A stretch of 64,000 bases of DNA from Isoperla grammatica. Taxonomy: Eukaryota > Arthropoda > Insecta > Plecoptera > Perlodidae. Shown here in pieces: positions 46,401 through 54,956 of the stretch. The translations under genes were made by a program, and so were the position numbers. Position 1 is the first letter of the stretch. Each line of letters begins with the position of its first letter. The stretch covers positions 46,888,361 through 46,952,360 of the forward strand of contig OX246743.1 of NCBI GenBank assembly GCA_945910005.1. Reading direction: 5' to 3'. Under the pieces are notes generated by a model, which saw only the letters and a list, made by a program, of their open reading frames with translations, had not been told where the DNA came from and searched no databases.

Positions 46401-46982
46401 ATCTAATTAAACTGAGGGATCGTGGTAGACACTGGCTGAGCGCAAAATTGGGGGGGTCCCCTCTATCCGCGGGGTGTGCGGGGCCCTGTGTGGGGCCAGT
46501 GGTAGTTGGGCATATTTTGAGGCAAGAAGGAATACTAAAGGGACATTGAAGGGGTATTTGAAGCGGACAATAATGGAGGGAGACGAAGATTCAATTATTG
46601 TAATGAGTGCAACAGGTTATCGAGCAATATACGAACATTGTAATGGATACGTAGGAATGAAAAGTGTGACAGAAAAGATGAGAGAATGGAAAATAGTTTG
46701 AAAAGAAGCCCGTAAACCAGGTGTCGTGACTTACTTGGTAGCAACGGGCACCAGCGTCCAATCGTAGCCCTCCAGCACTTTGGTCACCGCTTCGTTGATC
46801 TCGGTCTTCTCCAGCTTGCAGACCCCTCCGACCCGTTCCCGTTCTCGTTCCCGGTCCCGGTCCCGATCCCGGTCCATTGCGGCGGCAGCGGCGGCGGCAA
46901 CACTCGCGGCCGCACTCGCCGTGATCGTCACCACGGGCTTCGAACCCGGGTCCGCGCACCCCAGGTGCTGTGACAGCATCAT
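22199..46982 (-). CDS. SoxE: SoxE HMG-box transcription factor (Sox8/9/10 class), whole gene
   Basis: Joining 46982-46735, 37751-37605, 25872-25681, 25443-25205, 23744-23411 and 22451-22199 gives 1413 nt, 470 residues plus TAG. All junctions have GT/AG and matching phases. Domains in order: a low-complexity N-terminus, the SoxE dimerisation motif ([18 protein letters not shown], 62-79), the HMG box (about 92-168), the SoxE signature GPPTPPTTP (226-234), a K2-like activation region with EFDQYLPP (302-309), N9 (341-349), an IKTE sumoylation-type site (397-400) and a Tyr/Ser-rich C-terminus ending ENWTNYV. SoxE proteins bind bent AACAAWG-type DNA as dimers in the nucleus and direct cell fate (for example neural, glial and skeletal lineages in vertebrates). 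Length is close to human SOX9 (509) and SOX10 (466). Introns 1 and 2 are repeat-rich and measure 9.0 and 11.7 kb. Confidence 0.97.
22452..23410 (-). other. SoxE: SoxE intron 5 (959 bp)
   Basis: The donor AG|GTAATA is at 23410 and the acceptor TTTCAG at 22452. Phase is 2. No gene recognised inside; open frames at 22625-23020 lack known motifs. Confidence 0.9.
23411..23744 (-). CDS. SoxE: SoxE exon 5, K2-like activation region
   Basis: The acceptor is GTCCCCAG at 23745-23752; the exon completes split codon C|GC (Arg 276) and codes residues 277-386. It begins [20 protein letters not shown] and includes [13 protein letters not shown] (300-312), matching the conserved EFDQYLPP of vertebrate SoxE K2/TAM domains. 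A pure run of nine Asn (341-349) is coded by AAC repeats (GTTGTT on the plus strand, about 23523-23550), followed by KKRHC. A Ser/Gly/Tyr segment ([14 protein letters not shown]) leads to the donor AG|GTAATA. The Asn run may vary in length between alleles. Confidence 0.96.
24974..25086. mobile_element. 113-bp palindromic element in intron 4
   Basis: Arms AAAGTATATACGACAGCGAC and its near reverse complement GACGCTGTACGTTGTATACTTT extend about 45 bp each and surround a short loop near 25020. Probably a small MITE; no duplication was identified. Confidence 0.65.
25147..25200 (-). promoter_or_regulatory. SoxE: Hairpin next to the SoxE exon 4 splice donor
   Basis: On the transcript strand ATCCCCTGGCGGGGGCTAGG starts at intron position +5, directly after GTAA. 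It pairs with CCTAACCCCCGCCAGGGGAT across a 14-nt loop. The 20-bp stem has one C-A mismatch. Such a stable stem against the donor could hinder U1/U6 pairing. The first in-frame stop of a retained intron (TAG) lies within the 5' arm. Confidence 0.75.
25205..25443 (-). CDS. SoxE: SoxE exon 4, central conserved region
   Basis: The acceptor is TGTTCCAG (25444-25451); the exon completes AG|C (Ser 196) and codes residues 197-275. It opens [20 protein letters not shown], where CKQE fits a sumoylation consensus. [11 protein letters not shown] (226-236) follows; GPPTPPTTP is a hallmark of SoxE proteins, found after the HMG box in SOX8/9/10. The remainder is Ser/His-rich, ending [17 protein letters not shown]. 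The donor C|GTAAAT gives phase 1, matching exon 5. An upstream alternative donor in ATG|GTCCGT is possible but gives the wrong phase. Confidence 0.95.
25444..25680 (-). other. SoxE: SoxE intron 3 (237 bp)
   Basis: Donor AG|GTGAGA at 25680, acceptor TTCCAG at 25444, phase 2. No feature seen beyond the splice sites. Confidence 0.92.
25681..25872 (-). CDS. SoxE: SoxE exon 3, second half of the HMG box
   Basis: The exon begins with the G that completes Arg 132 (AG|G) and codes residues 133-195. It carries the third helix and basic tail of the HMG box ([19 protein letters not shown], then [13 protein letters not shown], including the C-terminal nuclear localisation cluster). Gly/Ala/Gln-rich sequence ending HGVMF follows. 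The intron splits the HMG box at LWR/LL, the same place as in vertebrate SOX8/9/10. Its acceptor TGTGTCCAG (25873-25881) forms the first unit of a 28-copy tandem array, so each upstream unit presents a near-identical acceptor. Confidence 0.97.
25862..26757 (-). repeat. SoxE: 32-bp minisatellite made of splice acceptors
   Basis: Twenty-eight units of 32 bp, counted from CTTAG at 25864 to CTTAG at 26728 (27 x 32 = 864). In transcript orientation each reads TGTTTGTTGTGTGCAG followed by GTTGCTAAGCGACA, that is the end of intron 2 plus the first 14 bp of exon 3. The first (genuine) and last units carry TCCAG, and nearly all inner ones TGCAG. Two inner units have single substitutions (near 26003 and 26629). 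The unit is not a multiple of three, so it is not coding expansion. Confidence 0.95.
26870..26916 (-). repeat. Dispersed repeat with CCACCAGAATGCATCTAGT, copy 1
   Basis: On the minus strand the block TTCTTGCCACCAGAATGCAT is preceded by CTCCTCGTAATAG. The same block is found at 37396-37443 and 63562-63609 on the plus strand. Confidence 0.7.
29606..29789. mobile_element. 184-bp MITE-like element
   Basis: Arms of 28 bp: AAATTTGATCTAGGACCCTT on the left and the near reverse complement of it (AAGAGTCCTGGATCAATTTT) on the right. A related sequence is at 63418-63540, which shares TTTTCATTGTTGT, GTGATT and TATCTAAGAG in the same order. Confidence 0.7.
30775..31545 (+). repeat. Octamer minisatellite (ATGGCTGT)n, about 96 copies
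   Basis: 771 bp of ATGGCTGT, with one 3-bp loss at about 30868 and six GGCTTTAT variants (about 30923, 31043, 31219, 31459, 31491, 31531). Because 8 is not a multiple of 3 and the unit has no stop in any phase on either strand, all six frames are open. The predicted MAVWLYGC and SHTAIQPY polymers are by-products, not evidence of a gene. It lies in SoxE intron 2. Confidence 0.97.
35754..36194 (-). pseudogene. Unrecognised 146-codon open frame without ATG
   Basis: An open frame in SoxE intron 2, same strand. It starts from GTG with a stop just upstream (TAA, about 36203) and has no internal methionine, so it is not a complete gene. The composition looks protein-like ([57 protein letters not shown]), with balanced codon use and several Cys. 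It lies beside a 564-bp element with inverted ends (36228-36791). I do not recognise the family. A transposase or retrogene fragment, or an unlinked exon, are possible; chance is not excluded. Confidence 0.3.
36228..36791. mobile_element. 564-bp element with 17-bp inverted ends
   Basis: Ends TTAAAGTCGATCGATGA (36228) and TCATCGATCGACTTTAA (36775) are perfect reverse complements. The interior is AT-rich with no coding sequence recognised. No clear target duplication. Confidence 0.6.
37184..37344. mobile_element. 161-bp palindromic element in intron 2
   Basis: Arms of about 54 bp begin ACATTAC and share TCAATACTTTCGTCAAACTT and ATTGAATTCAAG in inverted orientation, with a loop of about 54 bp. 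It lies 260 bp downstream of exon 2 in transcript orientation. Likely a MITE. Confidence 0.75.
37396..37443 (+). repeat. Dispersed repeat with CCACCAGAATGCATCTAGT, copy 2
   Basis: AAACTCCTCCTCACAAGAG followed by TTTTCTTACCACCAGAATGC. It aligns with 26870-26916 (minus) and 63562-63609 (plus). Confidence 0.7.
37605..37751 (-). CDS. SoxE: SoxE exon 2, first half of the HMG box
   Basis: The acceptor is CCCTTACAG (37752-37760); the exon completes AA|A (Lys 83) and codes residues 83-131 plus two bases of Arg 132. After KASSDKRKL comes [20 protein letters not shown] and [19 protein letters not shown], nearly identical to vertebrate SOX9/SOX10. RPMNAFMVW is the invariant Sox core that inserts into the DNA minor groove and overlaps the N-terminal nuclear localisation signal. 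The donor AG|GTAAGA is strong. The intron before this exon, between dimerisation motif and HMG box, is an extra one compared with vertebrate SoxE genes. Confidence 0.98.
39605..40525. mobile_element. 921-bp foldback element in SoxE intron 1
   Basis: Ends are AATTGACGAGTGGTGA and TCACCACTCGTCAATT. Two arms of about 435 bp (39605-40044 and 40090-40525) mirror each other, for example AAACTTTCTAGATAGAAA with TTTCTATCTAGAAAGTTT-like sequence and AGGATAAAATGAGCAAGGTG with CACCTTGCTCATTTTATCCT. The spacer is about 45 bp. No coding sequence. A transcript through it would form a long double-stranded RNA. Confidence 0.88.
45848..45932. repeat. Short tandem duplication
   Basis: GACATTCCATCTACCGTGGG through TTAGCATGGTGTGA occurs twice, 50 bp apart (45848 and 45898). 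Confidence 0.85.
46735..46982 (-). CDS. SoxE: SoxE exon 1, N-terminus and dimerisation motif
   Basis: The start is the first of two adjacent ATGs (46982-46980); an in-frame TAA lies upstream near 47007. Residues 1-82: [15 protein letters not shown], an Ala-rich stretch (22-35), an alternating acidic/basic run [14 protein letters not shown] (37-50), then [20 protein letters not shown] and WTLVPVAT. The [16 protein letters not shown] segment corresponds to the SoxE dimerisation domain ([16 protein letters not shown] in vertebrate SOX9) needed for paired DNA binding. The donor AA|GTAAGT is consensus. A GTG 15 nt upstream is not a plausible eukaryotic start. The D/E-R run is coded by simple CGGTCC and CGTTCC repeats. 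Confidence 0.95.
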
Positions 46983-48823
46983 GACTAGACGCGACACTTT
47001 GAATTAATTAAATATCGTACCAGAAATTATTGTCTCCAGCGTTCAACGGTCGACTAAGATCTTCTACTCTCACAATTCACACGTAAATAACCAACAATAA
47101 ACAAATCGATCTACGCGCACCTTTAAACATCGTCTTCAAAACGTACTTCGGGGAAAAATGTCAAATACAACAAACGTGTATGTAAATGTCAAATCAAATC
47201 ACAGATAGACTCACGTCAATGACTTTCATTGAGTTCCCCCCCGATGCACTTGTTACGTTGCTATGTCGCCGACAGACTGTCACTGTTACTGTGCGTCGCA
47301 CCTGTTGACTGCCTGCCTGGAAGAACAGACGCCTCTGTCAGTCACCCCCACTTTTTAAACCGCCGTTGTGTGTTTTGGAACGTGCGCTGCTAAAGACGCG
47401 ATCCAACTAGCGGTGTTTTTTCTATGAATGGACAAGTCGCGCTCCTTCCTTCCCTCGCGAGAATGAGCAATAGAATGGACCGTTGTTTCACAAGTGTCTG
47501 CCTGGCTCTTGGTTACTTCGGAAGGGAGTCGACGGAACGAGAAAAAAAAAACACCATCTCTTACCCCAAAAAGGAAGTGGGACAAGGATGGAAGTAGAAT
47601 GTACGTTATTTGAAAGGGGAGAGGGGAATTAATACCATCAGTGGATAGCGCCAATGACGGAGGAGACGTGAGGACGACACGACCAATGAGAGAGCGCGCT
47701 GAGGTGCTGCTTGTCTCTGATAGGATGAGACGGTGCGTGATTGTCATGGCACGAGGATCGAGTGCGGAAATTGAAATGTTTCACGTTTTATCGCCTCGCG
47801 TTATTGGTTTGAGCGATGCGATACACTTATTGCGAAACTGCACTTTTTGTTGGACGCACCACAGCGAGTCTATGGGTTGTTATTTGCGAACGTCTAAGAT
47901 ATAAATATTGCTGATATTTGCGACGCAATGCGCAGTTCTGCATCTGGCTTGGCGTGCGCCGTGTATCAATGTTTATTTTCCTTACACCATCGTAATAAAC
48001 ATTATCAATCGAGAAGCAACAGTGGTGTATGTATATATATATATATAACATCGATAATATAATATGTAAACGTAAATCAATATAGGACTTTGCTGGGCAA
48101 GATACATTCTGCAACAATATGAGGAAATGGGAACAGAGTCAACAACAGTGCCCCTTGTAATTAGGCAACCACTTAATGACGTCACGGGAGACGTTGAAGA
48201 GTTTCGAGCCATGGCCGATAGATGGTGTTGGCAGGCGTGAGTGTGCATGTTGGCGGGCGCGAGTTTCGAGTGGGTGGTTATTTGATTTCTCTTCCACAGC
48301 CAAGAGCGCTCTGGTCTGGTATGTGACTGAATGTCACACTTACCGAATACAAGAAACTACAGCTTCTTGTTAGTACATGTCTGCTGCAAAACTATGACAA
48401 TGTCAGTTCCAGAGATTTTTCATGCGTAAGATCAATTTTGCACCTACCCCCCCCCCCCCCCCCCCAAATAGAATTGAACGGCAGATGAGGGGTGGGGGGG
48501 GGGGGGGAGAGAGAACTTGCTTTTCCCTCTTGGCAGAGACTCGTGGCTAATATCTTGCTTTCATTTTAATATCTTTTCTTCCTTGTTACGAGAACAATAG
48601 TTCAGAAACAATATAGAAATTGAATTTAATTGGTGCTGTAATGCTAGGTTCATTACAGTTGGATGTAGCAGTACATACGTTCTCGTACCAACAAGTCATA
48701 TATAGCAAGTACACAATCGATGACCTCTCGTATGAGCCTTCAGTTACCTCATTGGCTCCTCTGATCACCAACGGTGCGCGGGGTGAGGGGGTGGGTCCGC
48801 TGAATGCATGGGTAGGTGTGTTA
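46983..48823 (-). promoter_or_regulatory. SoxE: SoxE 5' UTR and upstream region
   Basis: Region upstream of the ATG in gene orientation. TTTAAAAAG on the minus strand (about 47352-47360) is a TATA-like candidate about 370 bp before the ATG. CCAAT on the minus strand near 47803 is another. The frame at 47641-47904 on the plus strand has no recognisable domain. No core promoter can be fixed from sequence alone. Confidence 0.3.
48448..48508. repeat. C-run and G-run pair
   Basis: A run of about 18 Cs (about 48448-48465) is followed about 30 bp later by a run of about 14 Gs. The two could pair as a hairpin or form G-quadruplex/i-motif structures; assembly length at such runs is unreliable. Confidence 0.75.
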
Positions 48824-49254
48824 CCTCGTTTACGTTACCCTCATCGTTACGATCGTAGGTTTTGGGTGCTTGACGTTCGTAACTCTACCAGCGTTCATAC
48901 ACAGTCATCACGGATCCACGGAATACTGAACACAATTACAAAAATACAAAGGGCGGGACGATGGAGCTTGGTGTATTCTTCAGGTTATCTTTTACGTTGT
49001 TGTTTAATTGGCGTAGAAACAGGTTTGATTTAATTCATATGTCACGTATTAGGCGAAACAATCGAGTTGTATTGTATGGATATTTTTTTAGATCAAGTTT
49101 AGATGGCAACTAGTATACTAACTGCCGTAAGTGTACTCTGGTAGACCTACCGACTGATTTACTAACTGTGCAGCGGTTACACTTGGAAAATGACCGTCGA
49201 TTGGTCGGTAATGTAGTCTTACGATCGTAGGATGAGAGTAACGTAAACGGGGGG
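48824..49254. mobile_element. 431-bp MITE, copy 2 (upstream of SoxE)
   Basis: Same family as 9449-9852. The left end CCTCGTTTACGTTACCCTCA and the right end GAGAGTAACGTAAACGGGGG are inverted repeats of about 33 bp that also share TACGATCGTA. Shared internal sequence includes GGGTGCTTGACGTTCGTAAC and ATGGAGCTTGGTGTATT. Both terminal repeats are present. Flanks read TTA on the left and TAA on the right; no unambiguous duplication. Confidence 0.82.
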
Positions 49255-52200
49255 TAAGTGTGTATTCGTTGTAAGGCCACGGTGTAGCCCACATGGCCGT
49301 GGAACTGCGTGCGGCAGGGGTGGCTAATCGCTCCCAGGTGTGACGTCACGGATCAGCGCGCGTCAAACAGACCGCCGGCCGTTTCGGGTGGTCTGTGCTG
49401 CTCTTCGTCAGGACTTCCGTGTCGGACAAGGGTGCGGTTGTCGGTAACACCCTCGGTGTGATGCGGTAACACCCCAGTGAGATTACCACGTGGTCGCCGG
49501 TCCAGTCCGCAACACAAACAAGTCATTGACGGGGGTCCCCCCCCCCCACCATGATACGTGACCCCTTTCCAAGGCCCGTCAACATCGCCATTCTCGTCCC
49601 CACTAAAAACAACTGGTTTAATTAATTTTATTAATAATGTAAACGTTTGAGTAAAACATTTACATAAATACGAGATTAATTTAAGTATTTCAGTTTTGTA
49701 TTTCGCAGTTTTGAGCCAGAATTACTTTTCGCAGATAAATTAATTTGTTTTACTGAATCTTTGGTAAGTTTATATTTTTTTGTTACAGACAATTTGTTCT
49801 CGCTGAGTTTCTTGTAATGTTCTGTCTCTCTAGAGAAATTGAGTTACGGTACAGTTTTGTTTGAACTATATGTTTTTTTACATTTATTTGTTTTAAATGT
49901 TGTTTGTAGATAAAGACAACTTACTCAAAAGCAATAGGGAATGTTCATAAAACATAAATATTGTTCAGAGTACCAAAAAATGATAGATCCTTATCCAAAA
50001 ATTACGTGGAGATAATGTTTATGTCTGAGAAGTGCATAGTTTCAATTCTTTTAGCATTTAAAGTATGACATTTCTACCTGCATTGTGAAACGGTCCGTGA
50101 CGTCAAACGTTGGTAAACAACAGATTTTATGAATTAATTTATCTAAGCTCTTTGGAATTCACAACTATTTCGACTGTTATAACAGCACTTCATTGTTGTC
50201 GATCTTCAGACGTTTCATTTTAAAACCACAATGTTTTCAACTATTCGTAAAAAATACTGTTATTATTGATTATATTCGTATAAATTTATGTTCAATAGTA
50301 TTTATTGAACATTTTAGAAACAAATTTGATACAAAACATTCTATTGTGAGTGAAATTATTAGCAAAACAGCGTTTCTTGGTATGATTGGGTGGTTGTGAT
50401 CCAAACGTTTGACGTCATTCCCCGTTTTTCCCGCCAAAACGATGTGTGAAAGTTTCGGGTGATTTTTATCAATGAAATCTATTCCAACCAAACACACAAA
50501 AATTAATATGATTCTTTATAGAAAATGAAATTCACTAGATGGAACTATAAAAAAATGATCTGCACATTCCCTATTCTGATAATTAGACGATGAATGGGTA
50601 AATACGGTACACATATTCATTTACTCGGGATTCGAACCCTCGTCCTTTAGTTACATACGACTCGGACTACTACTTGTTATAAGTTGTGTCTTCTCTTCTC
50701 CCATGCAACTAAAACAGCGTAACCTTAATTCGGGCCCTAAAACTCGGCCATTTGCTAATGATTAGGGATATCAGTTTTTCGCAGGACTCTTCAAAGAGAA
50801 ATGCCGAAAACCTCCGAAGTCTCTCGACCGTAAAATGTGTTCCTGCGTTTCGGCAACGATAAGTTAGTTCTGACTTCTGACGGAAGCGGCGCTGTTGCGA
50901 ATCTTCTCTCGTTTGATAAACGCCGGTATCGAACCCACCATGGTTGTCATCGGTGCACTAATGTGCGTGTAGTGCGTGTAATGCGTGTACTCGTAGGGAG
51001 GAGATGAGTGTTGGCCGAGATATGGGATTAATTACCCGTGGTGGGCATAATTTTATGCCTTTGCTCTTTGAAATAAAGATTTTTAGTATATTCGGTGGGT
51101 TTATGACTTAATTATGTTTGCGGGCGAACATTTGCTTGTCGATACACTTGACTTACGATCGTTAACTTTGTAAACATAACGTATAACTACCATACGATAA
51201 TTTAACGCTTATTTCCCGTGGGCTGATTCATATTCAGAAGCCGAAATGTCTTTATCGCTATAGCAATAAATCATATTATACACATTGATGTGATTACCAG
51301 TAAAATTGTTGTGGCTTTGAAATAAATATTTCGCACACGAAAGCTCCAACAAATCACAGCGAAGCAACTCACTCTAACCCTTTCAACATCTCAAAGGACG
51401 TTGGAACAAATTTTATAATCCTATTCGAACAAAACGTCAACAATAATTGCAACAACTCTATTCAAAGAATGAAAAATTAAATAAACCGTCTCCGTGCTCG
51501 GTGCAATGGGGGGGGGGGGGGGGGAGGCTAGCCCGCCACAACAATGTTATGCGATGTACATTTCTATTTGGTGGTTTTACACGTGTTTTTAGAGTCTGGT
51601 CCTGTGTCAAGTACACAGGAACACCCTGTAGTGTAATCGCCTCCATGGCGCCTCGTTGAGAACGACGCCTCCACGAATAAGCATTTTCGAAAAGGCATTT
51701 TGATAATCGGCGTGCACACGTGGTGCCGGCATGCGCACTCCTCTCGCGTATTGTGGTGTATACTCTCGGTAAAAGCCAGGACTATAAAAAGTATGCTCGC
51801 TAGGCAATGTAAACTTCATCTGAATTGTATATAAACACTAGCTAGGTCTTCATCGGCTGTGTATACAAGTGAAATGGTGGAAATAGACGCTAACGTGTCG
51901 GATTATGTAATACTTAATTTAGCGGAGTAAAAAGAATGAATATTCAGGATTGTCTTGTCGGTCGACTCGAGGTATCATCCAGCTTGCGAGACTTTCATTA
52001 TGTTTGGGATATATTTCTCATAACAGTTACTTATTACTTTTTTATAATCAACACTATTTGCTTATACTGATGATATTTGCGTTTATTAACAGAAGGTCGG
52101 AGCCTAGGGCGCCAATATTTGGGGGGCGTCGATACGACGAACCTCCCTAAATATTCCAAGGGGTTTAGGGGAGGATAAGGAAAGGGGGCACCTCGTGTTC

Positions 52201-53444
52201 TCGCCCCTTACGATCGGCAAATTTAAGAATGTGAATAATAGTTTTAAACGTGTCTGTGTATTGCACATTGCACCCGGTATCCTCAGTTTCATAGAGTTTG
52301 GCCAACGTGGCACTGTAAAAACTTCCAGATAGCTGCGTGCATTATCTACTTATGGTTGTATATTTATTCGCCCCCCAGTGATACCCGATCATCATCTGAC
52401 CGTTACGTCAGTTATTGGTTTAATTACATCACCGTAGAAGAAGTTCCCTCGTCTATGCCAGCATGGGTTGTTTGGCTAGGATGTCCTATCAACGGGGTTC
52501 TATGCGAGTATAGCGGGCTAGAACCCACGTGGCTGGAACCCCTTCATTCGCTACTCTTTTTATAGAGGTGATAACATATCGCCAGTCACTCATTTCGCTT
52601 TTAGCTTCTCTTTTTCTACTTGTTGCTAACTGGGAATTAAAGAAATAATCATTTTATTGTAAACAAAATAAATACATTCCTATTTGCCCACTCAGTTACA
52701 CTGGCCATCCTGTCCTTTCATGGGACAGGAAAGTCACAATAAAAAAAAACAAAAATTAATTACTCAGTTTCAAGAAGTGATTTTCAGCCAGTGGCGGACA
52801 TTATACCATTTGTTATTTGTTTCGTTACTACGGCTCCAAAGTTACCGTTTTCATAATCATCATAAATGTATTAAAGTCGATTATTTCCAAAGTAAAAAAA
52901 AAAAAAAAAACGGAAAGTAACTGACATGTTGTACGTACATACATTTCGTCTTATTCAATGTCCATTGATTGATTGATTATTTGGTGTAAACGCCGTAGCC
53001 TACCATCGGCCCATCACAGAGGACGTTCTTTCGGGGGTTTGGTGGGCGTCTATGTCGCAAAGAGGGCCGGCATGAAGGGGGATGAGAAGAGAGAAAGAGA
53101 CGAAACAGGGGGAAAGGTGGACAAGATCATGAATCATGAATCATGATGAATCAGAATGAGGGTGATTATGTTTATATCGATGCACGAGAGCTCTTTATAC
53201 GGGCACCGGTCACCGCGAGGAGGAACCCACCTCGAGTGTTCCCAAAGCCGTGTTGTTCTGGCGGGGGATGATCTTCCCCCCGCCGGCAAAGCAGCCTGTC
53301 AGGTAACTACTTTACCGGCCGAGTGTGGCGGGTGGGCGCGATGATGCGGCGGATTCCTCATCTGCCGCGGGGCCAGGGGGTTGACGGGCGGGCGGGCGGT
53401 ACAGCCTTACGCTGCGTAAACAAACTCACCCGCGATCATGACGG
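49255..53444. other. Intergenic DNA between SoxE and the tandem arrays
   Basis: No gene recognised. It contains G/C runs (about 49537, 51509), a possible tRNA-like B-box on the minus strand near 50630-50640 (GGTTCGAATCC), a GATTGATTGATTATTTGGTG dispersed-repeat start (about 52966) and a CACCGGTCACCGCGAGGAGG block (about 53201). Confidence 0.55.
53201..53240. repeat. Dispersed GGTCACCGCGAGGAGG repeat
   Basis: CACCGGTCACCGCGAGGAGG followed by AACCCACCTC. Related blocks occur at about 42151-42180 (ACCGGTCACCACGAGGAGGG) and about 62815-62840 (TATCACGAGGAGGGACCCAC). Probably part of a short interspersed repeat family. Confidence 0.55.
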
Positions 53445-54538
53445 TATTATGCTCATAATGATGATAATGATAATGAGGTACAGGCGGAGCGCTGTAAGGA
53501 TCCACTCTCAAGGGATACCGTTAGCTGACCATGCTGTAACCCCTTCCCCTCCAGCTAACAACGACCCCATCCTCATCAATGTAGACAGTATGTGCTAACT
53601 GTTGCTATTATAATGATGATAATGATAATGAGGTACAGGCGGAGCGCTGTAAGGAGTCACTCTCAGGGCATACCGTTAGCTGACCATGCTGTAACCCCCT
53701 TCCCTCCAGCTAACAACGACCCCATCCTCATCAATGTAGACAGTATGTGCTAACTGTTGCTATTATAATGATGATAATGATAATGAGGTACAGGCGGAGC
53801 GCTGTAAGGAGTCACTCTCAGGGCATACCGTTAGCTGACCATGCTGTAACCCCCTTCCCTCCAGCTAACAACGACCCCATCCTCATCAATGTAGACAGTA
53901 TGTGCTAACTGTTGCTATTATAATGATGATAATGATAATGAGGTACAGGCGGAGCGCTGTAAGGAGTCACTCTCAGGGCATACCGTTAGCTGACCATGCT
54001 GTAACCCCCTTCCCTCCAGCTAACAACGACCCCATCCTCATCAATGTAGACAGTATGTGCTAACTGTTGCTATTATAATGATGATAATGATAATGAGGTA
54101 CAGGCGGAGCGCTGTAAGGAGTCACTCTCAGGGCATACCGTTAGCTGACCATGCTGTAACCCCTTCCCTCCAGCTAACAACGACCCCATCCTCATCAATG
54201 TAGACAGTATGTGCTAACTGTTGCTATTATAATGATGATAATGATAATGAGGTACAGGCGGAGCGCTGTAAGGAGTCACTCTCAGGGCATACCGTTAGCT
54301 GACCATGCTGTAACCCCCTTCCCTCCAGCTAACAACGACCCCATCCTCATCAATGTAGACAGTATGTGCTAACTGTTGCTATTATAATGATGATAATGAT
54401 AATGAGGTACAGGCGGAGCGCTGTAAGGAGTCACTCTCAGGGCATACCGTTAGCTGACCATGCTGTAACCCCTTCCCTCCAGCTAACAACGACCCCATCC
54501 TCATCAATGTAGACAGTATGTGCTAACTGTTGCTATTA
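53445..54538 (+). repeat. Seven tandem units of 155 bp
   Basis: GAGGTACAGGCGGAGCGCTG starts at 53475, 53630, 53785, 53940, 54095, 54249 and 54404, so the spacing is 155 bp (one of 154). Each unit includes ACCGTTAGCTGACCATGCTG, CTCCAGCTAACAACGACCCC and a TAATGATGATAATGATAATG stretch. The first unit is the most divergent (AGGATCCACTCTCAAGGGAT), later ones nearly identical. Confidence 0.96.
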
Positions 54539-54956
54539 TTTGGCAACATGGCTGTAGATGTTTTGAGAAATGTGTTGTATACAAGTACATAGATGTGTCC
54601 CGATACATCCGGGACACGGTGCTGTCCCGTACTCGATTTTATAACTTGACTAAACCAAAAATGATCATTGTTTGAAGTCTGTATTCGCAGCCTTAGCCAA
54701 ATATCCCCCCCCCACATACATAAAGTTGAACCCATCATTGCGCTACATATTTTTATTCTTGTTAGGGCTTGTTTGGCCTTTGCTTTGATCCAAACCTAAG
54801 CAGATTAAGGTTCAGAAACCATAAGAAAACAAAATGTTAAAACGTTCGTGAAGCGAAACGAACCGTTCTTTTTCTTTTGATTGAACCGAACCGCAAACCA
54901 AAACGATATAAATTTATATTTTCAACCTGCAAAACTTTTGTTTGCTAAAAATGTAA
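54539..54956. other. Unique spacer between tandem arrays
   Basis: 418 bp with no repeat match and no gene recognised; a short C run lies near 54706. Confidence 0.7.

Larger units (their letters stand above)
37752..46734 (-). other. SoxE: SoxE intron 1 (8,983 bp)
   Basis: Donor AA|GTAAGT at 46734, acceptor TTACAG at 37752, phase 2. The main content is a 921-bp foldback element (39605-40525); poly-G/C tracts lie at about 38104, 38497 and 42176, and a 35-bp duplication at 45848-45932. The interval 41750-41860 has three TCTCTGCGCG motifs. No other gene recognised. Confidence 0.93.

Noticed and set aside
46591..47007. Other frames over SoxE exon 1 (46591-46959 minus, 46780-47007 plus)
   Set aside because: They overlap the dimerisation-motif exon in wrong frames, and the Arg/Ser- or Gly-rich products come from the same simple repeats.
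47641..47904. 87-codon plus-strand frame upstream of SoxE as a divergent gene
   Set aside because: No domain, no splice context and composition like the surrounding non-coding DNA.
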